DNA of 43,001 nucleotides from Chloroflexota bacterium (GCA_020354105.1 CP070642.1:1541044-1584044); one strand, 5' to 3'. Numbered from the stretch's first letter, positions 1-8,899 are shown. Made by a program: numbers and translations. Notes: generated by a model from the sequence alone, not told the origin.

Positions 1-662
1 TAGTTAATAAAGCCTAACACGTCGAAATCAGACAGGTTATCAATAATAAATTGGCGTTCAGCATCATCATGTGTTTTCGAACCGACAATGTAGTACTTTT
101 TTACGCCCAGGTCTTTGGCTAAATCTCGGATTGCCCGAGCTGTCTGAAAGCTGCGCTGCCCCGGTTCAACTACTATGATAAAAGCATCCACACCTTTAGC
201 TGTTCCTCGTCCTAGGTTCTCTACGCCGGCATCCATGTCCATGACGACCACTTCGGATCTACTTAAGACCAGATGGCTGACCAGACTCTTGAGTAGAGCT
301 CCTTCTGGACACAGGCACCCGCTACCCCCTTTTTTGACAGTTCCCATGACCAGGAGTTTTATACCGTTCTTTTGAATTGAAAACTTCTCAGGAATATCGT
401 CTACCTTGGGATTTAGCTTAAAAAATGTGCCAAAACTGCTAGGCCTAGCTCCTGTGCGTTCCTGTATCAGCTCCTGGAGGTCGGCGATTGGAGTTATGCG
501 GCTGGCTTCGTCGGCACTGACGCCTAATGCTGTAGCTAAGTTAGCATCGGGATTAGCATCAATGGCTATAACCTTATTGCCTTCGGCAGCATATATCCGA
601 GCCAGAAGGCTTGTTAGCGTAGTTTTGCCTACACCACCCTTACCGGTTATAGCTAGTTTCAT
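1..662 (-). CDS. cooC: CooC-like nickel-insertion ATPase (CODH maturation), 3' end cut by window edge
   Basis: I translated this by hand from the reverse strand: 220 codons run open from ATG at 662 to the window edge, so the C-terminus is missing. It opens MKLAITGKGGVGKTT, a deviant Walker A of the SIMIBI/MinD class (residues 7-14), followed by VIAIDANPDANLA as in CooC/AcsF. The segment GGSGCLCPEGALL carries the C-x-C pair that CooC proteins use for metal binding and dimerisation, and VVVMDMDAGVENLGRG is the usual switch region. The family couples ATP hydrolysis to nickel delivery into carbon monoxide dehydrogenase (CODH/ACS). No CODH gene is visible here; it may lie beyond the left edge. A good promoter lies upstream on the same strand, while the ribosome site is weak. 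Confidence 0.9.
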   Translation of the reverse strand, partial: MKLAITGKGGVGKTTLTSLLARIYAAEGNKVIAIDANPDANLATALGVSADEASRITPIADLQELIQERTGARPSSFGTFFKLNPKVDDIPEKFSIQKNGIKLLVMGTVKKGGSGCLCPEGALLKSLVSHLVLSRSEVVVMDMDAGVENLGRGTAKGVDAFIIVVEPGQRSFQTARAIRDLAKDLGVKKYYIVGSKTHDDAERQFIIDNLSDFDVLGFIN

Positions 663-750
663 ATCACATGCTAGTGTGCTGAGGAGGATATTGTTGGTGA
701 TAGAGTATCACAGCCCATGGAGTTATCATTTCTGCAACGAATCTGAATGG

Positions 751-779
751 AGTATATCCGATGGTGGAGCCAAAATCAA
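751..779 (-). promoter_or_regulatory. Sigma70-type promoter for cooC
   Basis: Read on the minus strand, TTGATT (779-774) and TATACT (756-751) are separated by exactly 17 bp. Transcription would start near 744, about 80 nt before the cooC start codon. It diverges from the tyrA promoter about 60 bp away. Confidence 0.55.
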
Positions 780-815
780 GGTTTTTCGAATGGGTTCTCA
801 AGTTAATTAGAGCAA

Positions 816-824
816 TGCTATAAT
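816..824 (+). promoter_or_regulatory. Extended -10 promoter for tyrA, probably leaderless
   Basis: TGcTATAAT at 816-824 is a perfect extended -10 element; no good -35 is present. The expected start point, about 7 nt downstream, falls on or next to the A of the tyrA ATG at 831, and no Shine-Dalgarno sequence fits between them, so a leaderless mRNA is likely. Confidence 0.5.
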
Positions 825-830
825 AGGACG

Positions 831-1694
831 ATGCGCATTGCTATCATTGGATTAGGTCTTATCGGCGGTTCGATAGGCTTCGCTTTAAAACAAGCAGGTT
901 GGCGAGGGGCAGAAATAATCGGTTATGCCCGCCGTCGAGAAACAGGCTCTTTGGCTCTGGAATTAGGTGCTGTTGATGAGATTGAGTTAGACCTCCGTAA
1001 TGCAGTCAAAGATGCTGATATTGTCATTATTGCTACACCAGTACTGACTACAAAAGATGTTTTCAAGCAAATAGCTTCTGTATTGCCCGATGGCTCTATC
1101 GTTACCGATACTGCCAGCACTAAGATGCAGGTTATGCAATGGGCGAAAGAGTTGTTACCATCAAGGGTGAGCTTTGTTGGTGGACATCCCATGGCAGGCA
1201 AGGAAATTTCAGGTATTAGAGCTGCTAATGACGATTTGTTCCATAATTGCATTTATTGTTTGACACCATTACCACAGACTAAACCAGCAGCAGTGCGGAT
1301 TGTAAAAGATATGGTTAATAAACTGGGAGCTATTCCCTTGGTCATTGAGGCTGAAGAGCATGACAGATTGGTAGCTGGCGTTAGTCATTTGCCGTTATTA
1401 CTATCGGTGGCTCTGGTCTCAGTAACTACCAAGCATCCATCTTGGCAGCACATGTCACGTCTGGCAGCTAGTGGTTACCGTGACCTTACCCGTCTGGCTT
1501 CGGGAAATCCAGAGGTCAGTGCACATATTTGCCTTAGTAATCAGGCCGCTATTGTCTCCTGGATTGATGCGTTTATCGAAGAGTTGCAAGGACTACGTGG
1601 ATTGATAGCTGATGGCACAGATGACATAGAGGAGGCCCTAGCTCTTGCCAATGAGGCGAGGCAGAAATGGCTGGAAAGACGCTGCAAAAAATAA
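831..1694 (+). CDS. tyrA: Prephenate dehydrogenase
   Basis: 287 aa, normal for a monofunctional TyrA. The NAD(P)-binding Rossmann motif GLGLIGGSIG is at residues 7-16, and VGGHPMAGKEISGIRAA is the typical prephenate-site histidine segment. The C-terminal helical dimerisation region includes GVSHLPLLLSVAL. It oxidatively decarboxylates prephenate to 4-hydroxyphenylpyruvate (or arogenate to tyrosine) in tyrosine biosynthesis. The ATG at 831 is chosen because it opens directly on the Rossmann strand. The 3' end overlaps aroA by 28 bp, indicating a shared aromatic amino acid operon. No chorismate mutase or ACT domain is fused. Confidence 0.93.
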   Translation: MRIAIIGLGLIGGSIGFALKQAGWRGAEIIGYARRRETGSLALELGAVDEIELDLRNAVKDADIVIIATPVLTTKDVFKQIASVLPDGSIVTDTASTKMQVMQWAKELLPSRVSFVGGHPMAGKEISGIRAANDDLFHNCIYCLTPLPQTKPAAVRIVKDMVNKLGAIPLVIEAEEHDRLVAGVSHLPLLLSVALVSVTTKHPSWQHMSRLAASGYRDLTRLASGNPEVSAHICLSNQAAIVSWIDAFIEELQGLRGLIADGTDDIEEALALANEARQKWLERRCKK

Positions 1695-2980
1695 TCTCAT
1701 CGCCTAAGCAATTGGTTGGAGAGATTGCTGTACCCGGTGATAAATCTATTTCGCATCGTGCTCTCATATTCAATAGTTTGTCTCTGGGTAGCAGTAAAAT
1801 CAGCAATCTATCGCCAGGTAAAGATTGTGTATCGACCATAAATTGCTTGAAGGCACTCGGAGTGAAGCTAGAAAAACAGAAAGATAAGCCATCAGACATG
1901 CTCCTTCATGGAGCCAGTGGTACAGGCTTGACTGAAGCTAAAGATATTCTCAATGCAGGAAACAGTGGTACAACGATGCGTCTTCTCAGCGGAGTGCTTG
2001 TATCTCAACCCTTTCTTTCTATTCTTACTGGGGATTCTTCTCTTCGCTCTAGGCCGATGAAGCGTCTGGTAGAGCCTCTTCGTTTGATGGGTGCTGAAAT
2101 CTATGGGCGTGATGACGACTCTTTCGCCCCCTTGGTTATCAGGGGTAAGAAACTTGCAGGTGTGGATTACACTCTGCCTGTGCCCAGTGCCCAGATTAAA
2201 TCGGCGATATTGCTGGCCGGGCTTTTTGCTCAGGGCAACACTGGCGTGAAACAGCCTCAGCCATCCCGTGATCATACTGAGCGACTGCTCAAGCTGATGG
2301 GTGCCAAGATTGAAATTGAAACCCATCATGTTTCCTTAACACCATTGAGTGTCCCCTTGGTCGCAGTTGACATCCGTGTGCCCGGTGATATTAGCTCAGC
2401 TGCCTACTGGCTGGTTGCTGGTGCTATTCATCAGAATGCTAGAATTAGGATAGTAAATTGTGGCGTTAATCCAACACGGACCGGGATTATCGATGTGCTT
2501 TCAGCTATGGGTGCCAAGCTTAGACTGGAGAATCAGCGATTGGAAGGCAATGAGCCTGTTGCTGATTTGTGCGTAGAGTCTAGCCGTCTGAAGGCTATTG
2601 AAATCGGTGGAGCTATAATTCCTCGCTTAATCGACGAAATACCCCTGTTGGCTGTAGCGGCCTGCGTGGCTCAAGGCAAGACTGTAATCAGAGATGCTGG
2701 TGAGTTAAGAGTTAAAGAATCTGATAGAATTGTGACAACAATTCGAGAATTGTCCCGCCTTGGTGCCAGGATTGAAGAATTATCTGACGGCATGGTTATC
2801 CATGGAGACAGGGCATTACGAGGTGCAGAAGTGAAGAGTCATGCTGATCACCGACTAGCGATGAGTTTGGCGGTTGCTGGCTTGATTGCAAGGGGGAAAA
2901 CCTCAATCCAAAATGCTCGTGTGGCAGAAATATCAAACCCGAATTTTTGGAAGGAATTGGGAGGGCTTGCTAGGTATTAG
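1667..2980 (+). CDS. aroA: 3-phosphoshikimate 1-carboxyvinyltransferase (EPSP synthase)
   Basis: 437 aa, the usual length. Family signatures are in order: GDKSISHRA near residues 24-32 (shikimate-3-phosphate and PEP site), NAGNSGTTMRLLSG near 100, SAQIKSAILLAG, SRDHTERLL, the KESDRI segment and ADHRLAMSLAVAGL near the C-terminus. It joins shikimate 3-phosphate and PEP to make 5-enolpyruvylshikimate 3-phosphate in the cytosol. The start at 1667 lies inside the 3' end of tyrA in another frame, and GAGG repeats just upstream could serve as ribosome site, so translation is probably coupled. Its neighbours support an aromatic amino acid operon. Confidence 0.95.
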   Translation: MAGKTLQKIISSPKQLVGEIAVPGDKSISHRALIFNSLSLGSSKISNLSPGKDCVSTINCLKALGVKLEKQKDKPSDMLLHGASGTGLTEAKDILNAGNSGTTMRLLSGVLVSQPFLSILTGDSSLRSRPMKRLVEPLRLMGAEIYGRDDDSFAPLVIRGKKLAGVDYTLPVPSAQIKSAILLAGLFAQGNTGVKQPQPSRDHTERLLKLMGAKIEIETHHVSLTPLSVPLVAVDIRVPGDISSAAYWLVAGAIHQNARIRIVNCGVNPTRTGIIDVLSAMGAKLRLENQRLEGNEPVADLCVESSRLKAIEIGGAIIPRLIDEIPLLAVAACVAQGKTVIRDAGELRVKESDRIVTTIRELSRLGARIEELSDGMVIHGDRALRGAEVKSHADHRLAMSLAVAGLIARGKTSIQNARVAEISNPNFWKELGGLARY

Positions 2981-3029
2981 GATCAATATGCTTAGCATGG
3001 TTTTAAGAAAGAACTGATGAGGAATAAAA

Positions 3030-3653
3030 GTGACTCGTGACAAGTTGAATAAGACTCAATCTACATATCCTCTCTTTATTGTTATCTCTGGTCCCTCTGG
3101 TGTTGGCAAGGATGCAGCATTAGATAATATGAAGAAGGCAGGTTTTCCCTTCCACTATGTTTTGACTGCTACTACTCGTCTGAAACGCCCTGCAGAGAAA
3201 GACGGTGTTGCTTACCGGTTTTTATCCGAAGATAAATTTCGTCAAATGATTGGAGCAAACCAGTTTTTGGAATGGGCGAAAGTTTATGGCAACTACTATG
3301 GTGTGCCTAAGCAAGAAGTAAAGAATGCTTTAAAACAGGGGTTGGACACCATCGTAAAAGTGGATATTCAGGGGGCGACTACTATCAAAAGCATTTTGGC
3401 TGATGCCGTATTGATTTTCCTAATGCCTCCGTCCATGGACGAGCTAGTTAACCGACTGAAACAGCGTTATGGATTGTCTTCTGAGGAGTTAGACTTGCGA
3501 TTAAGTAAGGCTCAGGAAGAAATAGAAAGCTTGTCTATTTTCGATTATGTCGTAGTAAATCATACAGACGACCTGAACCTTACTGTTGACCAGATAAATG
3601 CAATAGTTGTTGCTGAAAAGTGTCGGTTAAAACCAAGAGTCGTAACTTTGTAG
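3030..3653 (+). CDS. gmk: Guanylate kinase
   Basis: 207 aa, normal for Gmk. GTG start with a TGAGGAA ribosome site about 8 nt upstream. The P-loop GPSGVGKD is at residues 21-28, then the GMP-binding TATTRLKRPAEKDGVAYRF segment and the lid region with VPKQEVKNALKQG and VKVDIQGATTIK. It phosphorylates GMP to GDP. One oddity: the P-loop ends GKD where most family members have GKS, GKT or GKG. The rest of the fold looks intact, so I keep the assignment. It follows aroA by about 50 bp and may be cotranscribed. Confidence 0.9.
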   Translation: MTRDKLNKTQSTYPLFIVISGPSGVGKDAALDNMKKAGFPFHYVLTATTRLKRPAEKDGVAYRFLSEDKFRQMIGANQFLEWAKVYGNYYGVPKQEVKNALKQGLDTIVKVDIQGATTIKSILADAVLIFLMPPSMDELVNRLKQRYGLSSEELDLRLSKAQEEIESLSIFDYVVVNHTDDLNLTVDQINAIVVAEKCRLKPRVVTL

Positions 3654-3719
3654 GAACCTCCAGCGCTGCCAGTAATGTAAATATCCTGACAGATGCGGAA
3701 TGGATGAGCTATTTTGCAC

Positions 3720-4199
3720 TTAAGTGAAGTCCAGTACCTCTAGAATCTTGTTTTCTTTGGCCCTCATCTGTTGGTTCTCATGAGGAAGCTCATGGTCATA
3801 CCCCAAAAGGTGCAGTACACCGTGAACGATTAACAATGATAGCTCTCGCTCTATACTATTCCCCTGCTGTTGTGCTTGCTTGACAGCTTGAGGATACGAA
3901 ATTACTACTTCACCCAGATGGTGTATCCCATCGGGTGGATCTACAAATGGGGATTCAACTTCTTGATTCTTGCTCGGAACCATATGAAAGGCGAGCACGT
4001 CGGTAGATTTATCATCGCCACGATAGGTTCTATTTAGCTTCTGAATTGTCTTGTTATCGGTGATGACCAATCCCATCTCTGCTGCTGAGACAATACCCTC
4101 GATCTCAAGGGTTTTTAGCACTATTTCTTGAAGCTGGTTTTCATTCAGGCAAATATTTAAATTCTGCTTTACAGAGATATTGATTTCTGGCTTGGTCAT
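3720..4199 (-). CDS. ybeY: Endoribonuclease YbeY (rRNA maturation factor)
   Basis: 159 aa, typical length. The zinc-site signature HGVLHLLGYDH carries the three ligands H126, H130 and H136. The upstream segment NRTYRGDDKSTDVLAF is the other family hallmark (N-x-x-x-R, D-K-x-T-D-V-L-S/A-F). YbeY is a metal-dependent RNase acting in 16S rRNA 3'-end maturation and ribosome quality control. The ATG at 4199 is the first in frame. The gene converges with gmk and is divergent from the tRNA-Ser gene. No phoH or era partner is adjacent. Confidence 0.93.
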   Translation of the reverse strand: MTKPEINISVKQNLNICLNENQLQEIVLKTLEIEGIVSAAEMGLVITDNKTIQKLNRTYRGDDKSTDVLAFHMVPSKNQEVESPFVDPPDGIHHLGEVVISYPQAVKQAQQQGNSIERELSLLIVHGVLHLLGYDHELPHENQQMRAKENKILEVLDFT

Positions 4200-4268
4200 G
4201 ATCTATTCCCACCAAAGCATAATATCAGAATAGCTTATCTCAATAAAGACCTACCAATATTCATTTTG

Positions 4269-4298
4269 TTGAAAGCAATAAAAAAACTGTGATATATT
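4269..4298 (+). promoter_or_regulatory. Promoter of tRNA-Ser
   Basis: TTGAAA (4269-4274) and TATATT (4293-4298) with an 18-bp spacer lie 28 nt upstream of the mature tRNA 5' end. Confidence 0.5.
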
Positions 4299-4326
4299 GA
4301 GCCTGGGTTTTATCCTGTGTAGCTGG

Positions 4327-4418
4327 GGAGGGATCGCATAGTGGTCTAGTGCGGCCGCCTGCTAAGCGGTTGCTCCGAGAAATCGGGGTCATGGGTTCGA
4401 ATCCCATTCCCTCCGCCA
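4327..4418 (+). tRNA. tRNA-Ser (anticodon GCT)
   Basis: The acceptor stem GGAGGGA (4327-4333) pairs with TCCCTCC (4408-4414), followed by discriminator G and an encoded CCA (4416-4418). The anticodon loop CTGCTAA is flanked by a 5-bp stem, giving anticodon GCT at 4361-4363 (codons AGC/AGU). A long variable arm (CTCCGA/TCGGGG) confirms the class II serine type. The T arm has GTTCGAATC. Confidence 0.95.
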
Positions 4419-4553
4419 TATCGATATACAATATCAGGCATATATCGACTTTCTCAATATGGGCTTATAGCCAAGCCTGTTTGTAATTGAGTTGGAGACA
4501 CTAATTTCAAGACTTTTTGTCCGTTAAATACTCAGACATAAACAACTATCCTA

Positions 4554-4566
4554 CTATATGATATAG
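4554..4566. promoter_or_regulatory. Perfect 13-bp palindrome upstream of the CoA-transferase gene
   Basis: CTATATGATATAG is a perfect odd-length palindrome, with CCTA before it and GG after it extending partial symmetry. It lies about 30 bp before the start codon and could be an operator or simply an AT-rich promoter core. Nothing else stands out between the tRNA and this site. Confidence 0.3.
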
Positions 4567-4597
4567 GACTGACCCAAATAACTTCGGAGGTACATAC

Positions 4598-5809
4598 GTG
4601 AATCAGCCATTGGAAGGAATTAGAGTTTTAGAGCTTGGGATGTTTCATGCTGGACCTGGTGGTTCTGCTATCCTAGGTGACCTAGGTGCGGAGGTAATAA
4701 AAATAGAACAGCCGGGCTCAGGTGATCCGATTCGGAAATTGGATTTCGTGGGACAGGTGCACCTGCAGCTCGAAGGAGGGCGTAGTATATGGCATGAAGG
4801 TGCTAACCGCAGTAAGAAGAGTGTAACCATAGACTTGAATAAGGAAGAAGGCAGGGAAATAGCTTATCGACTGGTGAGTAAGTCAGATGTTTTTCTTGCC
4901 AGTGTGCGTAGACCGGCTGTGGAGAAACTTAAAATGGATTATGCCACATTATCTAGGATAAACCCAAAGATTATTTATGCCTGGGTTTCAGGCTATGGTC
5001 CAAATGGTCCTGATCGTGATGTGGGTGCCTTTGATTATCAGGGACAGGGCAGGTCAGGGATGATGTTTTGTGTAGGAGAGCCGGACATGACACCGCTTGT
5101 CTCCCAGTTTGGGATTATCGACCAGGCTACATCGATTATGGCCAGCCACGAGATAATTACCGCTTTATTCATGCGCGAGCGTTTTGGAATTGGACAGGAA
5201 GTACATGTTTCCATTTTAAGCACTGCTCTCTATATGCTCTATTGCAATGTTCTAATTGCTCTCGTTGGTGGTTTCGAAGCCCCTCGGCATAAACGGGCAA
5301 CTGAGCACCCACTTAGAAATTATTACAAATGTGCTGATGACCGCTGGTTTATCTTAACAGCAGGTATTTTTAACAAGTATTGGCCATCGCTTTGTCAGGC
5401 AGTAGGACACCCTGAATTGGAGAATGATGAAAGGTTTGACTCGGCTGAGAAACTGCGCGTTAATTCCGGGCAGCTCGTTGCTTTTTTCGATCAGCTTTTT
5501 GCTACCCGCCCCAGAGACGAATGGCTCAAAGTTCTTGCCGGATATGATTTACCCGTGGCTCCGGTTAACAGATTGTGTGAACTTATCGATGATCAACAGA
5601 TAATGGAGAACAAATATATTATGGATTTTGATCATCCTAAATTAGGGAAGATAAAGATACCCGGTTATCCTGTCCATTTTAGTAAGGCTGATGCTGGAAC
5701 TAAAACTGCTGCCCCAGAACTGGGAGAACATACCTCATCTGTTTTGAGAGAGATTGGTAGCTATTCGGACAAGGAAATAGCCCAATTCAGGGATGAGGGT
5801 ATAATTTGA
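4598..5809 (+). CDS. Class III CoA-transferase (CaiB/BaiF family)
   Basis: 403 aa, the usual size. GTG start with a GGAGG ribosome site 7 nt upstream. N-terminal LEGIRVLELGMFHAGPGGSAILGDLGAEVIKIEQP is the family signature, followed by RSKKSVTIDLNKEEG and the GYGPNGPDRDVGAFDYQGQGRSG segment. The C-terminus APELGEHTSSVLREIGYS-like end is also typical. Members move CoA between carboxylic acids (formyl-CoA, carnitine, benzylsuccinate and others); the substrate cannot be read from sequence. It stands apart from obvious partner genes: miaB follows after 40 bp. A carnitine or betaine role would fit the methyltransferase island but is speculation. Confidence 0.88.
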   Translation: MNQPLEGIRVLELGMFHAGPGGSAILGDLGAEVIKIEQPGSGDPIRKLDFVGQVHLQLEGGRSIWHEGANRSKKSVTIDLNKEEGREIAYRLVSKSDVFLASVRRPAVEKLKMDYATLSRINPKIIYAWVSGYGPNGPDRDVGAFDYQGQGRSGMMFCVGEPDMTPLVSQFGIIDQATSIMASHEIITALFMRERFGIGQEVHVSILSTALYMLYCNVLIALVGGFEAPRHKRATEHPLRNYYKCADDRWFILTAGIFNKYWPSLCQAVGHPELENDERFDSAEKLRVNSGQLVAFFDQLFATRPRDEWLKVLAGYDLPVAPVNRLCELIDDQQIMENKYIMDFDHPKLGKIKIPGYPVHFSKADAGTKTAAPELGEHTSSVLREIGSYSDKEIAQFRDEGII

Positions 5810-5849
5810 CTTTGCTGCGGAACTGCGAAGGAAATTCTGAAAGATCGTA

Positions 5850-7121
5850 ATGAACGTGCCCAAGTATTACATTTGGACAATCGGTTGCCAGATGAATAAA
5901 GCAGAGTCTCAACGAGTGGCGGATTATCTAGAAGTACTCGGTTATAAGGCAGCACCTGTACTACAGAGTGCTGACTTGGTTGTACTCAATACCTGTGTAG
6001 TCCGACAGAGCGCTGAAAGCAAAGTTATTGGCACCCTTGGCTATCTCAAAGGTGTTAAGTATGAAAAGCCTGACTTTTCTATTCTAGTTACAGGTTGCTT
6101 TGTTGATTCTGATGTTAAGCGGCTTGAGCATAACTTCCCGCAAGTTGATCTGTTCTTCAAGCCTGGTGATTATATCGGATTGCGAAACTGGGCTAAAGAG
6201 AAAGGCATTGATATACTTGAGGATATAACAAGTTTGTCTTCGGCCAAGAATGTAGCAGTTAGTGCTTTTGTACCCATTATTCAAGGTTGCAATAATTTCT
6301 GTTCATACTGCATCGTACCTTACCGGCTGGGTAGAGAGCGAAGTCGTCCCATAGAGGATGTGGTTCGCGAGGTTACAGAGTTGGTAAGACGGGGGGCAAA
6401 GGAGGCCACTTTATTAGGCCAAAATGTTAACTCTTATGGACATGACCTTCCGTCACAACCTGACCTCGGCACATTGCTAACAGAGTTAAATTGTGTTGAA
6501 GGATTGGCTAGGATTCGTTTTTTAACTAGCCATCCTAAAGACGTGACCCAGAAGTTTATCCGAGATATCGCTTCCCTGACAAATGTCTGCGAGTATATGA
6601 ACCTTCCTCTCCAGGCAGGAGATAATGATGTGCTCAAAGCTATGCGAAGAGGATATACTGTCGAACAGTACCGACAACTTGTTGGTAATATCCGCAATTG
6701 TATCTCTGGGATAGCCCTGGGTACCGATGTCATCGTTGGCTTTCCCGGAGAAAGCGAAGAGCAATTTGAGCGCACATTAGCCATGCTTGAGGATATTAGG
6801 TTTGATACTGTTCATGTTGCGGCTTATTCTCCACGCCCTAATACCATTGCTGCAAGGAAATATGATGACAATGTTTCGCCTGATACTAAGAAGGAACGCC
6901 TGAACAAAGTTGAGACACTTCAAGCTAAGGTAGCTGGTGATATTAACTCTTGGCTTAAAGGCGAGAAGGTAGAGGTTTTGGTGGAGGGCAATAAAAGTGG
7001 TAAATGGTATGGGCGCACACGGAACAACAAACTGGTCTTTTTTGAGAGTGATGCTGATTGCCTAGGACAACTGGTAGATGTTACTATAACTAAGACTAGT
7101 CCGTGGGCATTGCAAGCATGA
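5850..7121 (+). CDS. miaB: tRNA-2-methylthio-N6-dimethylallyladenosine synthase (MiaB)
   Basis: 423 aa, usual for methylthiotransferases. The N-terminal MTTase domain carries three cluster cysteines (C13, C49, C83). The radical-SAM domain has C147-x3-C151-x2-C154 in QGCNNFCSYCIVPY, followed by RGRERSR-like residues and LLGQNVNSYG, which favour MiaB over MtaB or RimO. A short C-terminal TRAM domain (EVLVEGNKSGKWYGRT) binds tRNA. It installs ms2 on i6A37 of tRNAs reading UNN codons. MiaA is not in this window. It probably sits in one transcript with the CoA-transferase and nadB. Confidence 0.93.
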   Translation: MNVPKYYIWTIGCQMNKAESQRVADYLEVLGYKAAPVLQSADLVVLNTCVVRQSAESKVIGTLGYLKGVKYEKPDFSILVTGCFVDSDVKRLEHNFPQVDLFFKPGDYIGLRNWAKEKGIDILEDITSLSSAKNVAVSAFVPIIQGCNNFCSYCIVPYRLGRERSRPIEDVVREVTELVRRGAKEATLLGQNVNSYGHDLPSQPDLGTLLTELNCVEGLARIRFLTSHPKDVTQKFIRDIASLTNVCEYMNLPLQAGDNDVLKAMRRGYTVEQYRQLVGNIRNCISGIALGTDVIVGFPGESEEQFERTLAMLEDIRFDTVHVAAYSPRPNTIAARKYDDNVSPDTKKERLNKVETLQAKVAGDINSWLKGEKVEVLVEGNKSGKWYGRTRNNKLVFFESDADCLGQLVDVTITKTSPWALQA

Positions 7122-7157
7122 TCGCAAAGGTTGGTAGTAAACTAAAAAGTTTGAATA

Positions 7158-8699
7158 ATGATTTATGATTACATAGTAGTTGGCAGTGGTATTGCTGGGC
7201 TTTACACCGCCCTTCTGGCCAAAGAAGCAGGCAGTGTTCTTATCTTGACTAAGGGTGGCGTTGAAGATTGCAATACTAGACACGCCCAGGGTGGAATTGC
7301 TGCCCCTATCGGAAAGAACGATTCTCCAGAGCTTCATTTCCAAGACACTATGAATGCAGGTGATGGCTTATGTGACTCTGAGGCGGTGCAAATTCTGGTT
7401 AATGAAGCACCAGACCGAATTGCAGACCTTATAAAATTCGGTGTTCCCTTTGATACATTGGATGGAGAGATTGCTTTAACAAGAGAAGCTGCACACAGTG
7501 TTCCTCGCGTAATACATGCTGGTGGTGATGCTACTGGCGAGCATATCGAAGTTACTCTAAGCAGGAGAGTACGCATGTCTTCAATAAAGGTCTTGGAATA
7601 CTGTTTAGCCACACAGATTATATTAGAAGCTGGGAAGGTCAAAGGTGTTAGAGCCATCGATTGCCGTAGTGGTTTAATCGAAGAGTATGAATGCCGCTTT
7701 GTCATTCTGGCTACAGGTGGTGCTGGACGACTGTTTAAATATACAACAAACTCTGATATAGCCACTGGTGATGGGCTTGCGCTAGCTTTTCAAGCCGGTG
7801 CTGAAATCACGGATATGGAATTCTTTCAGTTTCATCCGACTGCTGTTCGCCTTCCCGGGGTTCCGCCGTTCCTTATTAGTGAAGCTGTACGTGGAGAAGG
7901 CGGTATCTTACGCAATGTAGAAAGCTATCGGTTTATGCCCGATTATGTGTCTGAAGCTGAGTTGGCACCTAGGGATGTAGTAGCTAGGAGCATTCTCTAT
8001 GAGATGAGAAAAACTGGTAGCGACCGAGTATTTCTGGATGTCACTCATATCCCTGCCCGGAGAGTTGCTACACGCTTCCCTCATATTTATCGCTTCTGCC
8101 TCGATCATGGTTTGGATATCACCAAAGGACTTATCCCTGTAGCTCCAGCCGCCCATTACTTGATGGGTGGTGTTAAAGTCAATACGTGGGGGGAGACAAA
8201 TATCGAAGGATTATTTGCTGCTGGTGAAACTGCTTGCACTGGTGTCCATGGCGCCAATAGGCTAGCCTCAAACTCTTTGCTTGAAGTTGTTGTTTTCAGT
8301 AAACGGATTCTAGAGAGAACTCGTGAGATAACCAAGGCTACTCCAACATCGGCTACTAATAAGACCGACTGTTATCACCTTGAAGAACGAAAAAAATTAA
8401 AGACTGTCTCACGGCTTAATTTATCAAACCTAGAATCTCTTCTTTGGGACAAAGTTGGCATAGTTCGTTCTGGTGACGGCCTGTCTGAAGCTGTGGATAT
8501 TCTAGCTACCTGGCAAGCTTTGTTGTCTCAGCCAACAGATCGTCCTTCATATGAGTTAAACAATATGGTGTTGAATGCTCGCTTCATGGCAGAGGCAGCT
8601 TTGCTTCGCAAAGAAAGCCGTGGTGCTCATTTCCGTACAGACTTTCCCAAATCTTCGCCAGATTGGCAAAAACATATTGTTTTCAGGGCAAAGAACTAG
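7158..8699 (+). CDS. nadB: L-aspartate oxidase
   Basis: 513 aa, typical of NadB. It opens with the FAD dinucleotide fold YIVVGSGIAGLYTALLA, followed by HAQGGIAAPIGKNDSPELH (active-site region of the FrdA/SdhA/NadB superfamily), EFFQFHPTAV, HYLMGGVKVNTWGETNIEGLFAAGE and a C-terminal helical domain with ESRGAHFRTDFP. It oxidises L-aspartate to iminoaspartate for NAD synthesis; in anaerobes fumarate is the likely electron acceptor. The related SdhA/FrdA enzymes are less likely because there is no iron-sulfur or cytochrome partner nearby. nadA and nadC are not in this window. No clear ribosome site precedes the ATG. Confidence 0.9.
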   Translation: MIYDYIVVGSGIAGLYTALLAKEAGSVLILTKGGVEDCNTRHAQGGIAAPIGKNDSPELHFQDTMNAGDGLCDSEAVQILVNEAPDRIADLIKFGVPFDTLDGEIALTREAAHSVPRVIHAGGDATGEHIEVTLSRRVRMSSIKVLEYCLATQIILEAGKVKGVRAIDCRSGLIEEYECRFVILATGGAGRLFKYTTNSDIATGDGLALAFQAGAEITDMEFFQFHPTAVRLPGVPPFLISEAVRGEGGILRNVESYRFMPDYVSEAELAPRDVVARSILYEMRKTGSDRVFLDVTHIPARRVATRFPHIYRFCLDHGLDITKGLIPVAPAAHYLMGGVKVNTWGETNIEGLFAAGETACTGVHGANRLASNSLLEVVVFSKRILERTREITKATPTSATNKTDCYHLEERKKLKTVSRLNLSNLESLLWDKVGIVRSGDGLSEAVDILATWQALLSQPTDRPSYELNNMVLNARFMAEAALLRKESRGAHFRTDFPKSSPDWQKHIVFRAKN

Positions 8700-8776
8700 A
8701 CTCAGAAGATAAGCCATGCACTTGTAACTATCTCGGCTGATGTACAAATCTTGCTCACATCGGAAATAGACTGCTG

Positions 8777-8785
8777 TGTTATAAT
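8777..8785 (+). promoter_or_regulatory. Extended -10 promoter for the FrhB-like/iorAB operon
   Basis: TGtTATAAT at 8777-8785, about 115 bp before the first start codon, is a perfect extended -10. No convincing -35 is present. It lies in the 200-bp gap after nadB, which otherwise shows nothing I can name. Confidence 0.45.
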
Positions 8786-8899
8786 TCCATATTGTGCTAT
8801 GGCGTAACCCGGAGAATTTTTGTTGGAGGCACTAATTCTTCATGCTGAAGGTATCATCTAAGATTTTCATAATAGTTCTAATACCGGAAGGAGAGTATT

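Noticed and set aside
7158..8699. Succinate dehydrogenase or fumarate reductase flavoprotein
   Set aside because: Length and motifs fit NadB, and no iron-sulfur or membrane partner genes are adjacent.
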